From assembly GCF_014836955.1 (NCBI RefSeq), contig NZ_JACSPV010000008.1:14783-78782 (forward strand): DNA of 64,000 nt. Reading direction: 5' to 3'. This document shows positions 25,125 to 34,328 of the stretch, piece after piece. Position numbers and translations under genes: made by a program. Position 1 is the stretch's first letter, and each line of letters opens with the position of its first letter. The notes beneath the pieces are model-generated. The model was given only the letters and a program-made list of their open reading frames with translations, was not told the DNA's origin and did no database searches. This stretch comes from Bacillus norwichensis (GTDB lineage: Bacteria; Bacillota; Bacilli; Bacillales; Bacillaceae_C).

Positions 25125-27266
25125 ATGTCTCAAGACTTTTTTGACCAAATGCAGAAGGGGACGGCTGTCATCTTAAATGAGGTTCAAAGAAAGGCAGTGC
25201 TTCAGACCGAAGGGCCGCTTCTTCTGCTTGCTTCGCCAGGTTCGGGAAAAACAACGACCATTATTATGCGAATTGGATACCTTATTCAGCAGAAGAAGGT
25301 TCCTCCTGCCCGGATAAAAGCGGTAACCTTTAGTAGGGCTTCGGCCACTGATATGAAAGAGCGTTTTAAACAATTTTTTCCAGAACTTCCTCCGGTAGAT
25401 TTTTCTACGATTCATAGTCTTGCCTTTGAAACTGTACGGGAGCAATTATACAAGGAACGGGTCGATTACCAGATTATTGAGGGGAATACGGAAAATGGAC
25501 TGCATAAGAAGTTGATTTTGCGCAAGCTGTTTGAATCTGTTGTTAGTGAGACAATGACAGACGATCAACTGGAAGAGCTTATGACCTATATCAGTTTTAT
25601 AAAAAATAAAATGATTGCTCAGGATGAGTGGCCGTCGGTTAAATGCACTGTTCCAAAGGCAGTAAAGATTTTACAGAGGTACGAAAAATTCAAGCAGACA
25701 GGTCATCACAAGTTGTTGCTGGATTTTGACGACATGCTGACAATGGCAAATGATATTTTTGAGAATGAGAAAGAGCTTCTGATGAAATATCAAAGCCGAT
25801 ACGATTACATATTGACGGATGAGAGCCAAGATACATCATTGGTACAGCATAAAATCGTTGAAAAACTGACAAGGGAACATGGCAATCTTTGTGTGGTGGC
25901 TGACGATGATCAATCCATTTACAGCTGGAGGGGGGCAGAGCCGTCTTATTTGCTGGATTTCAAGAAGGCTTATCCGAGTGCAGAAGTTTTGTTTATGGAG
26001 CAGAATTACCGTTCTTCTAAGGAGATCGTAGAAACTGCAAACAATTTTATCAAGCAAAACAAAAAACGGTATGCCAAAAATATGTTCACGAAAAATCTCT
26101 CGTCAAAGCCTATTGTATTTAAAAAATTTTCAGATTACAAGTTGCAGGTAAAATATTTGGTGAAAGAAATCAGGGATGAAGAAAGTTTGTCGGATATTGC
26201 GGTATTGTATCGGAACAATGCTTCTTCCATCGCATTGATGAATGAATTTGACCGGGCGGGCATCCCTTTTTTCATGAAAGATGCTGACAATCGCTTTTTC
26301 TCTCATTGGGTCGTTGGCGATATCCTAAATTTTATGCGGATGACTTTTACGGATAAAAGACCGGATATTTTAGAGAAAATCCACACAAAACTTAATGGTT
26401 ATATTACAAAAAAACAGATGATGGCTCTAAAGCAGATCAAAAATAATGAATCTGTTTTTGATAATCTTCTCAACCACGTTCCATTGAAAGATTATCAGGT
26501 GGAAAAGCTGAAGGATAACAAAGATACCTTTCGTCAAATGAAAGAAATGCCACCGCTTCATGCGATCCATGTTATTAGGGATCGGCTGGGATACGAGAAG
26601 GCATTGGAGAACATGTGTGAGCGCTTGGGATTCCGAAAAGAATATCTCCTGGGGATTTTAAATACTTTGGAAGAAATCGCTCAGGACCTCGAAACAATGG
26701 AAGAGTTTGCCGCGCGATTAAAACATTTAGAAGAAAAACTAAAAACATCCAAATTCAAGAAGGATGAAAATGCAGTGACCTTCTCCACTTTTCACAGTGC
26801 GAAGGGATTGGAGTTTGATAAAGTGTACATGATTGACTTAGTTGACGGTGTCATCCCATCATCCGAGGACAAAAAGGGAGACATAGAAGAGGCTGTGCGC
26901 TTGTTTTATGTCGGTATGACCCGAGCAAAAAGGCACTTGGAATTGATTTCATATCAACAAAGAGATGGGGCGAAAACAATGGAATCCCAATTTGTCAGCG
27001 ACGTCTGGAACATCATGAACCCATCGAAGGAAATCGTCATTCAAGGACGGGAACTAAAAGAAAAAACAAAGCCAGTTGAGGCTAATCCAAATGCTATTTT
27101 TGATATGGCCAACCTCCAAAAAGGAATGCCCGTAAAGCATAGAGTATTTGGAGAGGGCAGTATCAAATCACTCAGCGAAGAAACGATTCGGATTCAGTTC
27201 TCTAAGCAGGAAAAATCTCTTTCTATTAAAATGTGTTTGGAACGTGGTTTGCTGGAGCCTGTTTGA
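25125..27266 (+). CDS. UvrD/Rep-family ATP-dependent DNA helicase (YjcD-like)
   Basis: A 713-residue superfamily 1A helicase. Walker A is LASPGSGKTTT near 32-42 and the Q-motif is NEVQRKAVLQ. Motif II is ILTDESQD, motif III is DDDQSIYSWRG, motif IV is EQNYRSS, and motif V/VI is FSTFHSAKGLEF with RLFYVGMTRAKRHL. The C-terminal ~70 residues are a tail with HRVFGEGSI, which resembles the PcrA/UvrD Tudor-like end. The core is shorter than PcrA, in line with YjcD-type helicases. I choose ATG 25125; the in-frame GTG at 25107 overlaps the AAGGGG site. Confidence 0.92.
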   Translation: MSQDFFDQMQKGTAVILNEVQRKAVLQTEGPLLLLASPGSGKTTTIIMRIGYLIQQKKVPPARIKAVTFSRASATDMKERFKQFFPELPPVDFSTIHSLAFETVREQLYKERVDYQIIEGNTENGLHKKLILRKLFESVVSETMTDDQLEELMTYISFIKNKMIAQDEWPSVKCTVPKAVKILQRYEKFKQTGHHKLLLDFDDMLTMANDIFENEKELLMKYQSRYDYILTDESQDTSLVQHKIVEKLTREHGNLCVVADDDQSIYSWRGAEPSYLLDFKKAYPSAEVLFMEQNYRSSKEIVETANNFIKQNKKRYAKNMFTKNLSSKPIVFKKFSDYKLQVKYLVKEIRDEESLSDIAVLYRNNASSIALMNEFDRAGIPFFMKDADNRFFSHWVVGDILNFMRMTFTDKRPDILEKIHTKLNGYITKKQMMALKQIKNNESVFDNLLNHVPLKDYQVEKLKDNKDTFRQMKEMPPLHAIHVIRDRLGYEKALENMCERLGFRKEYLLGILNTLEEIAQDLETMEEFAARLKHLEEKLKTSKFKKDENAVTFSTFHSAKGLEFDKVYMIDLVDGVIPSSEDKKGDIEEAVRLFYVGMTRAKRHLELISYQQRDGAKTMESQFVSDVWNIMNPSKEIVIQGRELKEKTKPVEANPNAIFDMANLQKGMPVKHRVFGEGSIKSLSEETIRIQFSKQEKSLSIKMCLERGLLEPV

Positions 27267-27414
27267 GAAAGGGAGTGTGAGCCTTACTCGGGGGATATGA
27301 GAAGGAAAAGTGCCTGTTGGGCGGGGTTGCTCCATATGGGCGGCATGATGTAAGGGGAAATTTAAATATGTCAAGGGTTAGAGCAACATTCATCAGTAAA
27401 AAACCCTTATGAAG

Positions 27415-27456
27415 AAGGTCTCTCAGCAATTCACTGAATTGCTGAGAGACCTTTTC
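27415..27456 (+). terminator. Near-perfect 39-bp palindrome, probably a terminator
   Basis: A 19-base arm (27415-27433) is exactly complementary to 27435-27453 with one base between them, and TTTTC follows. The pairing includes GGTCTCTCAGCAATTC. The effective loop will be larger than one base. It is far stronger than needed to end the helicase transcript. Confidence 0.75.
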
Positions 27457-27545
27457 TGTTCCTCTTATTTAGTAATTGATATGTATTTCGGCTTCTCAAT
27501 AAGCTTTTTGATACATTTAATGGGAGTTAATTTTATTTACTAAGT

Positions 27546-27640
27546 ATGTATACATTTATAGGGTTTATTTGTGATTTCAATACAAAAATAAGATTTATAA
27601 ATAAAAATTCTTTTTTATTATATATACTTAGTATATACTG
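27546..27640 (+). promoter_or_regulatory. Promoter/operator of the ABC exporter operon
   Basis: TATATACT-T-AGTATATA (27621-27637) is a perfect 8-1-8 palindrome overlapping a TATACT -10 at 27634-27639. ATGTATACAT (27546-27555) is a second palindrome upstream. The operon's own PadR-type product is the natural candidate to bind them. Confidence 0.5.
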
Positions 27641-27669
27641 TGTAGTGAGATTGAACGGGAGGGAACGAG

Positions 27670-28389
27670 ATGATTAAAGTTAGCCAGCTCAAAAAGGAAT
27701 TTATACAAGGGCAAGAGAAAACACAAGTATTGAAAGGTGTTGATTTGCATATTGAAGAAGGAGAATTCGTGGCTATAATGGGCCCAAGCGGCTCTGGTAA
27801 AAGCACTTTACTTCAATTGCTAGGAGGGCTTGATGTACCCACCGATGGGGAAATACAAATAGAACATCATTCAATAAACCAAATGAAGGAAAAGGAAAGA
27901 ACAATATTCCGGAGAAAAAAACTTGGTTTTGTTTTTCAAAATTATCAATTACTGCCTAATTTAACTGTTGAAGAAAATATTGCCTTCCCTCTTCATGCAG
28001 ATGGAAAATTGACAAATGAAAAAAGTAGATGGATCCATGAATTGATCGATTCTGTAGGATTAACGGGTTTAAATTGTAAGCGAGCCAATCTGCTTAGTGG
28101 AGGTCAGCAGCAACGTGTGGCTATAGCTCGAGCACTTGTGAATAATCCGACTGTTTTATTAGCTGATGAACCTACAGGGAATTTAGACAGGGCAAGGGCA
28201 GAAGAAATCCTTGGTCTACTGTCAATGTTCCATCGTAATCACAAACAAACCATTGTGATGGTTACACATGATATTTTCGCAGCTGGTTTTGCAGATCGTA
28301 TCATACTTTTTAGAGATGGGATTATCGATCAAGTTATATCTAGGAAGGATAGTGACTATGCTAAATATTTGGCGAATTTCATGGCGTAA
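27670..28389 (+). CDS. ABC transporter ATP-binding protein (MacB/LolD type)
   Basis: A 239-residue ATPase with Walker A GPSGSGKST near 38-46, Q loop QNYQLLPNLT, signature LLSGGQQQRVAIARAL, Walker B VLLADEPTGNLD and the H loop MVTHD. It belongs to the group that powers FtsX-like permeases in export of peptides or lipids or in antimicrobial resistance. Its 3' end overlaps the permease gene by 32 bp. The start codon follows GGGAGGG. Confidence 0.93.
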   Translation: MIKVSQLKKEFIQGQEKTQVLKGVDLHIEEGEFVAIMGPSGSGKSTLLQLLGGLDVPTDGEIQIEHHSINQMKEKERTIFRRKKLGFVFQNYQLLPNLTVEENIAFPLHADGKLTNEKSRWIHELIDSVGLTGLNCKRANLLSGGQQQRVAIARALVNNPTVLLADEPTGNLDRARAEEILGLLSMFHRNHKQTIVMVTHDIFAAGFADRIILFRDGIIDQVISRKDSDYAKYLANFMA

Positions 28390-30820
28390 TGTAACACAAA
28401 ACAAAAAAAGGTTTTTCTTTACATTACTTGCGATAATACTAGGGACGTCCTTTTTAACATCTATGTTGATTGCTGACAAAACAACCAATGACGTTTTTGA
28501 ATACTATGAGCAAATGTATGTCGCTAATGCAGATTATTGGGTTTTAAGTGATGAACATACCTATCCAGAAAAGATGGTCTCATCTATTCAAAAGGATCCC
28601 GCTGTCACTCATACACTGCTTGCCCTTGATAAACAAGCTTTCTTTGAGCTTGAAGGTGATCATTCTTTAAATGAAAGATCTGTACGAATTACAGGAGTAA
28701 ATGATCAAAACAGCCCCTTGCTGGAACTGCTGGTTATTGAAGGTAGCTTAGATAATGAGGGAGTAGTTATACCAAAGGCTGTTGCCGATTTATTAGAGGT
28801 CGGGGTTGGAGACTGGATTGGGTTTACCGATATGGGAGAAGCAAAGGTATCGGCCATTGTTGAGTACACGCAATTACTTGCAAGTCCTAGTAATTGGGAA
28901 CGTGCTGAATCAACAAGTTTTCGCATTATGGCCCCGCTAGATATGTTAAGAGATTGGACAGGGAAGAATGATGAGATTTCCTATATGCGTTTTCAAGTCG
29001 AAGGTGACGGCACGAAGCTCTTTGACTCTTTTCAACAGAAGTTTAGTGGGTCTAGTGTATACATAGAGCCTGTTGTAGCAGATGATCTCCAAAGCAACGA
29101 TATAGGTGGCCTTTATACCTTTTTCTACTTAATAGCTGGGTTGTCAATGTTTATTAGTGGATTTATTGTTTTTAATATGATTTATACAAGTGTTATAGAA
29201 AGAAAAAAAGAATTTGCAATAATGAAAAGCTTGGGTTATACAAAAAGTTCTGTTTCTAAGCTGGTATTGATTGAAATGATGCTTTTAGCTTTGATTGGTA
29301 CAGCTGTTGGAGTACCGATTGGTATATGGCTTGGAGACCTGTTTATGAAAGCTCTGTTAAGTGTATTTGAATTTGATATGGTCTACAAGTTAAATTGGAA
29401 GCTTCCAACGATGATGGCGATCATCATAGGTTTGTTATTCCCTGTAGTCTTTTCATTATTTCCTATTTATAGTGCAGGTAAAACATCCATTTTATTGTCA
29501 TTAAAAATGCCGAATAAAACGGCCACATCATCCAGCTGGTATCTTCTTAGAGCCATTGTTGGTACGATACTTTTATGCTTTGTGTTTATAGATCATCCAG
29601 TTTCATATGTAGCTATATTAATAGGGGTTATTTTATTATTCCCTCTACTATTATTGGGTTTAAGTAAAATGATAAAGCCTATTTTTAAATCACTGTTTAA
29701 TTACCCCGGCACTATGGCTACAAAAAATCTCTTGCAGCAATTAAACCGTAATGCTAATACAGCTGCTATTCTAGCTGTTGGAATATCGGTTATATTGTTA
29801 CTGGGGGCGGCGGTAGAATCAGCTCCTAAAGGGTATGAAAAAGAGATTAGAAATACATATGGGGGGGATTTGAGAGTTACTTCTGAGGTACCATGGTCTT
29901 CAGAAGACATAGCAAAAATATCTTCTTATCATGATGTTACAAGTGTTGAAATGTTAACCGAAGCAACTCCGATTACTTGGGAAACAAGTAATGGAATAAG
30001 TAGACAATTTTCCGTTATTTCTGTAAGCGAAAATGGCCCCTCATTATTTGCAGAACATCGCGAAAATGATGTATACAAAAAGTTAAAACAGAAGCCTTCT
30101 GTGTTGCTTGGTGAACGCGCATTTGAAGAATGGGGTGGAAATGTTGGACAAAGTATTCTAATGAATACTCCAAATGGTAAACAACGATTTGAAGTTATTG
30201 ACGTTGTTAAGACATCACATTATTCTGGTTATGTCGCATTTATGGACAGTATCTACTTGACTGACGATTTTGGATGGAAAAATAGCTTTGATTTGCTTTT
30301 GACAGTAAACAATAAAGCGGATGATTCAATCCGTGACCAGTTATGGTCTGATTTTGGGGAACATATTTCAAAGGTTCAAACGGTTGAAGACGAAATTGAA
30401 TCCACTACATCGGCCATTTCAGGGATGAATAAACTTATTCTAATTTTATTGTTTATGATTATTGGATTAGCTAGTATTGGTACAGCCAATACGCTCTTGA
30501 TGAATACTTTAGAACGCATATCCGAAATTGGAACAATGCGAGCACTTGGTTTTACGAAACAACAAGTTACAAATATGATATTAGCAGAGGGGATACTCAT
30601 TGGCTTTTCAGGAGTAATAGGAGGCATTGTAACAGGTATCATTTTCATATATGCAACAAGTAAATCTCAGTTGATGGAAGGGTTTATGTCGTTTCAATTA
30701 CCTTCCAGTAATATGATATCAGCAATAATTGCAGGTGTTTTGCTAAGTCTCTGTGCAGCCTGGATTTCCAGTAAAAGTGCGAGTAGAATAGATATTCAAT
30801 CATCGCTCAAAGAAGGTTGA
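28358..30820 (+). CDS. FtsX-like ABC permease with two MacB/FtsX domains
   Basis: An 820-residue permease. The N-terminal helix (about 17-38) is followed by a large extracytoplasmic domain (40-245), then three helices. A four-helix central region and a second extracytoplasmic domain (about 500-680) follow, ending with three helices. FtsX-type cores are seen twice (VIERKKEFAIMKSLGYTK; LERISEIGTMRALGFTK). I choose ATG 28358 (MLNIWRISWRN), with AAGGA upstream, over the longer frame inside the ATPase gene. With the ATPase it forms an exporter or mechanotransmission complex; the substrate is unknown. Confidence 0.9.
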   Translation: MLNIWRISWRNVTQNKKRFFFTLLAIILGTSFLTSMLIADKTTNDVFEYYEQMYVANADYWVLSDEHTYPEKMVSSIQKDPAVTHTLLALDKQAFFELEGDHSLNERSVRITGVNDQNSPLLELLVIEGSLDNEGVVIPKAVADLLEVGVGDWIGFTDMGEAKVSAIVEYTQLLASPSNWERAESTSFRIMAPLDMLRDWTGKNDEISYMRFQVEGDGTKLFDSFQQKFSGSSVYIEPVVADDLQSNDIGGLYTFFYLIAGLSMFISGFIVFNMIYTSVIERKKEFAIMKSLGYTKSSVSKLVLIEMMLLALIGTAVGVPIGIWLGDLFMKALLSVFEFDMVYKLNWKLPTMMAIIIGLLFPVVFSLFPIYSAGKTSILLSLKMPNKTATSSSWYLLRAIVGTILLCFVFIDHPVSYVAILIGVILLFPLLLLGLSKMIKPIFKSLFNYPGTMATKNLLQQLNRNANTAAILAVGISVILLLGAAVESAPKGYEKEIRNTYGGDLRVTSEVPWSSEDIAKISSYHDVTSVEMLTEATPITWETSNGISRQFSVISVSENGPSLFAEHRENDVYKKLKQKPSVLLGERAFEEWGGNVGQSILMNTPNGKQRFEVIDVVKTSHYSGYVAFMDSIYLTDDFGWKNSFDLLLTVNNKADDSIRDQLWSDFGEHISKVQTVEDEIESTTSAISGMNKLILILLFMIIGLASIGTANTLLMNTLERISEIGTMRALGFTKQQVTNMILAEGILIGFSGVIGGIVTGIIFIYATSKSQLMEGFMSFQLPSSNMISAIIAGVLLSLCAAWISSKSASRIDIQSSLKEG

Positions 30821-30824
30821 TAAG

Positions 30825-31328
30825 TTGTCAGTAAAATATGGTATCTTAACGTTATTATTCCGTCAAAAACATCATGGATACGAATTGAAATTAGAATTGG
30901 ATTCTTTGCTTGGAATTAAAGGGAAAATTAATCCAGGTCAGATTTATACCACTCTAGACCGCTTAGTACGTGATCAACTTGTCTCATCACCAGGATTAGA
31001 TGATCAAGAAAGAAAATTGTTTGAGTTAAAACCCAAAGGGAAAAAAGAATTAGAAAAATGGTTACTGGAACCTGTGCCCAATTATACAACAAAAGAGGAT
31101 TTCTTTTTTAAATGGAGTTGTGCCCGTAAAATTTGTTTTGACCAGGAAAAGCAAATGCTTGAACAGCAAAAAACGATGATTATTAATGAAGTGATGGAAT
31201 TAACTAAATTAAAGACGGAATTATTATTGAAGGGTGACGAAAATAAATATTTATTAATTGCGGGGATATTACTGCATTTAGAAGCAGATTTAAACTGGAT
31301 AAATCAGGTTGAAAAGCGAAACAGTTAA
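30825..31328 (+). CDS. PadR-family regulator with C-terminal helical domain
   Basis: A 167-residue PadR protein (subfamily with the extra Vir-type C-terminal helices). The winged helix is MSVKYGILTLLFRQKHHGYE with INPGQIYTTLDRLVRD, and the wing is ERKLFELKPKGKKELEKWL. A ~75-residue helical dimerisation part follows. TTG start with GAAGG 8 nt upstream. It begins 4 bp after the permease stop, so regulator and transporter form one operon, consistent with ligand-controlled autorepression. Confidence 0.9.
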   Translation: MSVKYGILTLLFRQKHHGYELKLELDSLLGIKGKINPGQIYTTLDRLVRDQLVSSPGLDDQERKLFELKPKGKKELEKWLLEPVPNYTTKEDFFFKWSCARKICFDQEKQMLEQQKTMIINEVMELTKLKTELLLKGDENKYLLIAGILLHLEADLNWINQVEKRNS

Positions 31329-31386
31329 AGTAGCAGAGGATCCTCAATTCTAAAAAGCTCTACCGTAGCCTGTCATTCATTATTTA

Positions 31387-31432
31387 AAAAATGCCACAAT
31401 CTTTTTTCTAAGAAGGTGGCATTTTCTTTTTT
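31387..31432 (+). terminator. Terminator of the ABC-padR operon
   Basis: AAAATGCCAC (31388-31397) pairs with GTGGCATTTT (31416-31425), followed by CTTTTTT. Confidence 0.88.
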
Positions 31433-31474
31433 AACTTTGAAATTCGACTTATGTTTGTTTCCTAAGACTACATA

Positions 31475-32356
31475 TCACACTTTTTCACGCAACGGCATAG
31501 CTTTGAAAAGTTTAGGCTTCGTTTCCGATATGAAGATAGCTAGCAGGATTAAAGCTGCTCCAACGGCCATTTTGAATGTGATGACTTCTCCCAACACTGC
31601 AATGGATAAAACCATTCCCCAAAATGATTCCGTTGAGAGGATGATAGCCGCTTTTGTTTCCGAAATGAATTTTTGCGCCATCGTTTGCAATAAAAAGGCA
31701 GTAGCTGTACCAAAGATTCCAAGATAAACCAATGAGAAAACAGCTCCGTTCACTACTGGTACAGCCGCCTCTCCTCTGACTAGCAGGATAATAAACCCCA
31801 AAACAGCAGCGGTAAGAAGTTGAACAATTGTTAATTGAATCGGGTTCTCGTTTTTTACAAATTTTGCTGTATAAATGATATGAAATGCAAACACAATCGC
31901 GCAGAGGAAAGAGAGAATGTCCCCTATATTCAGTTCTGCTGAGACTCTTAGCGACAAAAATGCGATCCCCAACATGGCCAATACGGCTCCCGTGACTTCG
32001 AATTTATCCAGCCGTTTCTTATAAATAGCCCAGCCAAGCAAGGGAACAATCACCACATTGACTGCAGTCAAAAAAGCATTTTTAGAAGGCGTAGTGAACT
32101 CCAGGCCCACTGTTTGCAAGGCGAAGGCTACATATAAAATACTGCCCAGAAGAGCTCCTTTAAAGATCGTTTCTTTTTTGACACCCTTCATTTTTTTATA
32201 AAAAACCAGCCCTAATATGACGCCGCCAATCAAAAATCTGATCGCCATATTCTGATAAGCCGAATAGTAATCCAATGAAATCGATGTGACCACAAAGCCG
32301 CTTCCCCAAATGAAGGCTGTAAAAATAAGAGCAATTTCTCCAATATATTTACGCAT
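31475..32356 (-). CDS. EamA/DMT-family transporter
   Basis: A 293-residue protein with ten membrane helices in two EamA repeats (IALIFTAFIWGSGFVVTSI in the first; VVNGAVFSLVYLGIFGTA in the second). It is a 10-TM drug/metabolite exporter such as those for amino acids or metabolites. The start ATG follows GGAGGAAATTT. It is monocistronic, preceded by a terminator of the next leftward gene. The substrate cannot be assigned. Confidence 0.88.
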   Translation of the reverse strand: MRKYIGEIALIFTAFIWGSGFVVTSISLDYYSAYQNMAIRFLIGGVILGLVFYKKMKGVKKETIFKGALLGSILYVAFALQTVGLEFTTPSKNAFLTAVNVVIVPLLGWAIYKKRLDKFEVTGAVLAMLGIAFLSLRVSAELNIGDILSFLCAIVFAFHIIYTAKFVKNENPIQLTIVQLLTAAVLGFIILLVRGEAAVPVVNGAVFSLVYLGIFGTATAFLLQTMAQKFISETKAAIILSTESFWGMVLSIAVLGEVITFKMAVGAALILLAIFISETKPKLFKAMPLREKV

Positions 32357-32389
32357 AAATTTCCTCCGAAAACCAAATGTTCAAAAAAA

Positions 32390-32428
32390 TAAAACACAGC
32401 TTCCGTCCAACAGTGGATAGAAGCTGTC
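32390..32428 (-). terminator. Terminator of the small membrane protein gene
   Basis: ACAGCTTC (32396-32403) pairs with GAAGCTGT (32420-32427). On the minus strand GTTTTATTTTTTT follows. Confidence 0.85.
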
Positions 32429-32486
32429 TTTAAAAATAAAGACCTACCTCATATCGTATTATAAATACAAAATAAAAAAAAGCCTT

Positions 32487-32762
32487 TCAACCAATTTTTA
32501 TTGAGTTGAGGTACATTTTCAAGCTAAAAAGCAATATGAAAATCAGTCCTGTCGCAAAGTAGATGAGGCCTGTAATGGTTATACCCATACCTTCCCATCC
32601 CATTACGATGGCAAAGCCAGCTACAAACATCCAAAGCCCGAGTAAAAGAAGGAAGACAGAAATGGATAAGGCCATTCGTTTTTTATCAAAGATGAGGGTG
32701 AGAGAGAAAAGGATTGTCAGAACTATTAAGATAAGTATTCGTAGATCTACCAGAGCAGACAC
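32487..32762 (-). CDS. Small membrane protein, three helices
   Basis: A 91-residue protein with three hydrophobic segments (ILILIVLTILFSLTLIF; MALSISVFLLLLGLWMFVAG; GLIYFATGLIFILLF). I choose GTG 32762 (VSALVDLRIL), 7 nt after AGGGG. The upstream in-frame ATG at 32837 would add a segment translated from dispersed element copy 4 and is rejected. I do not recognise the family with certainty; it resembles short YesK-type proteins. The gene starts right beside the repeat. Confidence 0.6.
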   Translation of the reverse strand: MSALVDLRILILIVLTILFSLTLIFDKKRMALSISVFLLLLGLWMFVAGFAIVMGWEGMGITITGLIYFATGLIFILLFSLKMYLNSIKIG

Positions 32763-32782
32763 AGCGTCACCCCTTTTAACCT

Positions 32783-32950
32783 TATTCGGCAGAAGTCTCC
32801 GACTTCTGAAAGCATATAGGTATTTATTCCAGTTCAAAAGCCGGCTGAATAAAGTTACTGCCCCCGGCGGATGTCACAGATTTTCAGAGGAAATTTATCG
32901 AGCGGGGCTCGATAAAATCTGGGCGCAAATACGCCAAAGCGCATTTGATG
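32783..32950 (+). repeat. Dispersed element, copy 4
   Basis: CAGAAGTC-TCC-GACTTCTG gives a perfect left hairpin, then TATTCCAG, GCCGGCTGAATAAAGTTA, CCCGGCGGATGTCACAGATT, the TTTATCGAGC-GGG-GCTCGATAAA hairpin, GGGCGCAAATACGCC and GCGCATTTGAT. It ends about 80 bp upstream of glsA and lies head-on to the leftward small gene. Confidence 0.92.
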
Positions 32951-33028
32951 TACTCGTATCCCCATTATACTAGATTTTTGACTTATAATTGCCAAATGCC
33001 CGCATATACTACGAAATGGTGATGAATA

Positions 33029-33958
33029 ATGGCATGCCGTACAAAGAAAGAATTGAAAGAGCTTGTGAAAGAAGCTAGGAAAAGCATAGAGCAAGGAAAA
33101 GTGGCTGATTATATCCCGGCATTAGGAAAAGCCAATCCAAAAGATTTAGCGATTGCCATTCAATCCCCCGATGGAAAATGTATTTCCGCGGGTGATATCG
33201 AAAGGAAATTCACTCTTCAAAGTATTTCGAAGGTGATCAGTCTGGCTCTTGTGCTAATGGATAGAGGAACAGAGGAAGTATTTGCGAAAGTTGGAATGGA
33301 GCCGACGGGTGATCCGTTCAATTCCATCGCCAAATTGGAAACGATGGTACCTGCCAAACCGCTTAATCCGATGATTAATGCGGGGGCGTTAGTAGTAACG
33401 CAAATGATTCAGGGAAATCATATTGAAGAACGTACCAATCGCTTACTTTCATTCATTAGAGAGCTGACAAACAATTCTTTAGTTGGAATGAATGAAGAGG
33501 TGGCTCAATCAGAGTTTGAGACTTCTCAATTAAATAGAGCTCTATGCTATTTCTTAAAGCATCATAAAATCATTGAGGAAGACGTTGAAACTTTGATGGA
33601 TTTATATACGAGACAGTGTGCGATCGAAATGAACTGCATGGAATTAGCTAGAATGGGAATGATTTTTGCGATGAATGGTCTCGACCCTGATAGCGGCAAA
33701 CAAATCATTCCTGAAAATATCGCCCGTATTTGTAAAACATTTATGGTCACATGCGGTATGTATAATGCATCAGGTGAATTTGCCATTAAAATTGGCATCC
33801 CGGCAAAAAGCGGAGTTTCTGGCGGGATCATGGGTGCTGTTCCTCAAAAGTTCGGAATTGGAATCTTTGGACCGGCTCTAGACCAAAAAGGGAACAGCAT
33901 CGCTGGAATAAAATTATTGGAGCTTTTGTCTGAGACCTATCAACTGAGTATGTTTTAA
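33029..33958 (+). CDS. glsA: Glutaminase
   Basis: A 309-residue serine-dependent beta-lactamase-fold glutaminase that hydrolyses glutamine to glutamate and ammonia. The catalytic Ser-x-x-Lys is in [12 protein letters not shown] near 65. [10 protein letters not shown] and [13 protein letters not shown] follow, along with [14 protein letters not shown] and [12 protein letters not shown]. All are conserved in the GlsA/YbgJ/YlaM group. The start ATG follows GGTGATG-like sequence; the start is moderately sure. Confidence 0.94.
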   Translation: MACRTKKELKELVKEARKSIEQGKVADYIPALGKANPKDLAIAIQSPDGKCISAGDIERKFTLQSISKVISLALVLMDRGTEEVFAKVGMEPTGDPFNSIAKLETMVPAKPLNPMINAGALVVTQMIQGNHIEERTNRLLSFIRELTNNSLVGMNEEVAQSEFETSQLNRALCYFLKHHKIIEEDVETLMDLYTRQCAIEMNCMELARMGMIFAMNGLDPDSGKQIIPENIARICKTFMVTCGMYNASGEFAIKIGIPAKSGVSGGIMGAVPQKFGIGIFGPALDQKGNSIAGIKLLELLSETYQLSMF

Positions 33959-33962
33959 CTTC

Positions 33963-34132
33963 ATTTAGCAGAAGTCTCCGAATTCTGTATGTGGTGAGAG
34001 TGAAAGCAGATGGTACTGGGGTTAAACTCTAACTGAATAAAGTTAAAGCCTCCGGCCGATGCCGCATATTTTCAGAGGAAGTTTTTCGAGCTCGATAAAA
34101 TTTGAGGGCAAATACACCAAGGCATATTTGAT
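33963..34132 (+). repeat. Dispersed element, copy 5 (degenerate)
   Basis: Has AGCAGAAGTCTCCG, GTGGTGAGAGTGAAAGCAG, CTGAATAAAGTTAAAGCCTC, GGCCGATGCCGCA, TTTTCAGAGGAA and CAAATACACCAAGG. The TTTATCGAGC hairpin is shortened to TTTTTCGAGCTCGATAAAA. Confidence 0.88.
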
Positions 34133-34151
34133 AACCAATATGTTTTTTTGG

Positions 34152-34183
34152 AAAACGGTGTCACTTGCTGATCACCGTCTTTC
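34152..34183 (+). terminator. Terminator before the exopolysaccharide operon
   Basis: ACGGTG (34155-34160) pairs with CACCGT (34173-34178); an inner TCA/TGA adds pairs and CTTTCT follows. It isolates eps from glsA. Confidence 0.75.
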
Positions 34184-34217
34184 TAAAAATATTTATTAGA
34201 AAAAAATAAAATTATAG

Positions 34218-34300
34218 TTGACTTGTTCTCTATAATGAACTTAAAATGGTAATAACAACAATTGGTTTTGGAAATTTAAAACTGTTTCGTTCTTAATTAG
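34218..34300 (+). promoter_or_regulatory. eps promoter with SinR-like boxes
   Basis: TTGACT (34218-34223) and TAAAAT (34242-34247) are 18 bp apart. GTTCTCT (34225-34231), a perfect match to the SinR half-site GTTCTYT, lies between them. With GAAC at 34237-34240 it forms an inverted repeat. GTTCTTA at 34289-34295 is a second candidate. A SinR-type gene closes the same locus. Confidence 0.6.
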
Positions 34301-34328
34301 AAACAAAATAATGATTAAGGTGGTTCAT

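Larger units (their letters stand above)
27267..27669. other. Region between the helicase and the ABC transporter operon
   Basis: Holds an AAGGGTT/AACCCTT dyad (about 27374-27405), the large terminator palindrome at 27415-27453 and the promoter/operator zone of the ABC operon at 27545-27640. No coding sequence is supported. Confidence 0.6.
33959..34328. other. Region upstream of the exopolysaccharide operon
   Basis: Holds dispersed element copy 5, a terminator at 34153-34182 and the operon promoter with SinR-like sites at 34218-34300. No gene is seen. Confidence 0.7.

Noticed and set aside
32763-32837. N-terminal extension of the small membrane protein
   Set aside because: The added residues are translated from dispersed element copy 4. 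GTG at 32762 with AGGGG upstream is the better start.
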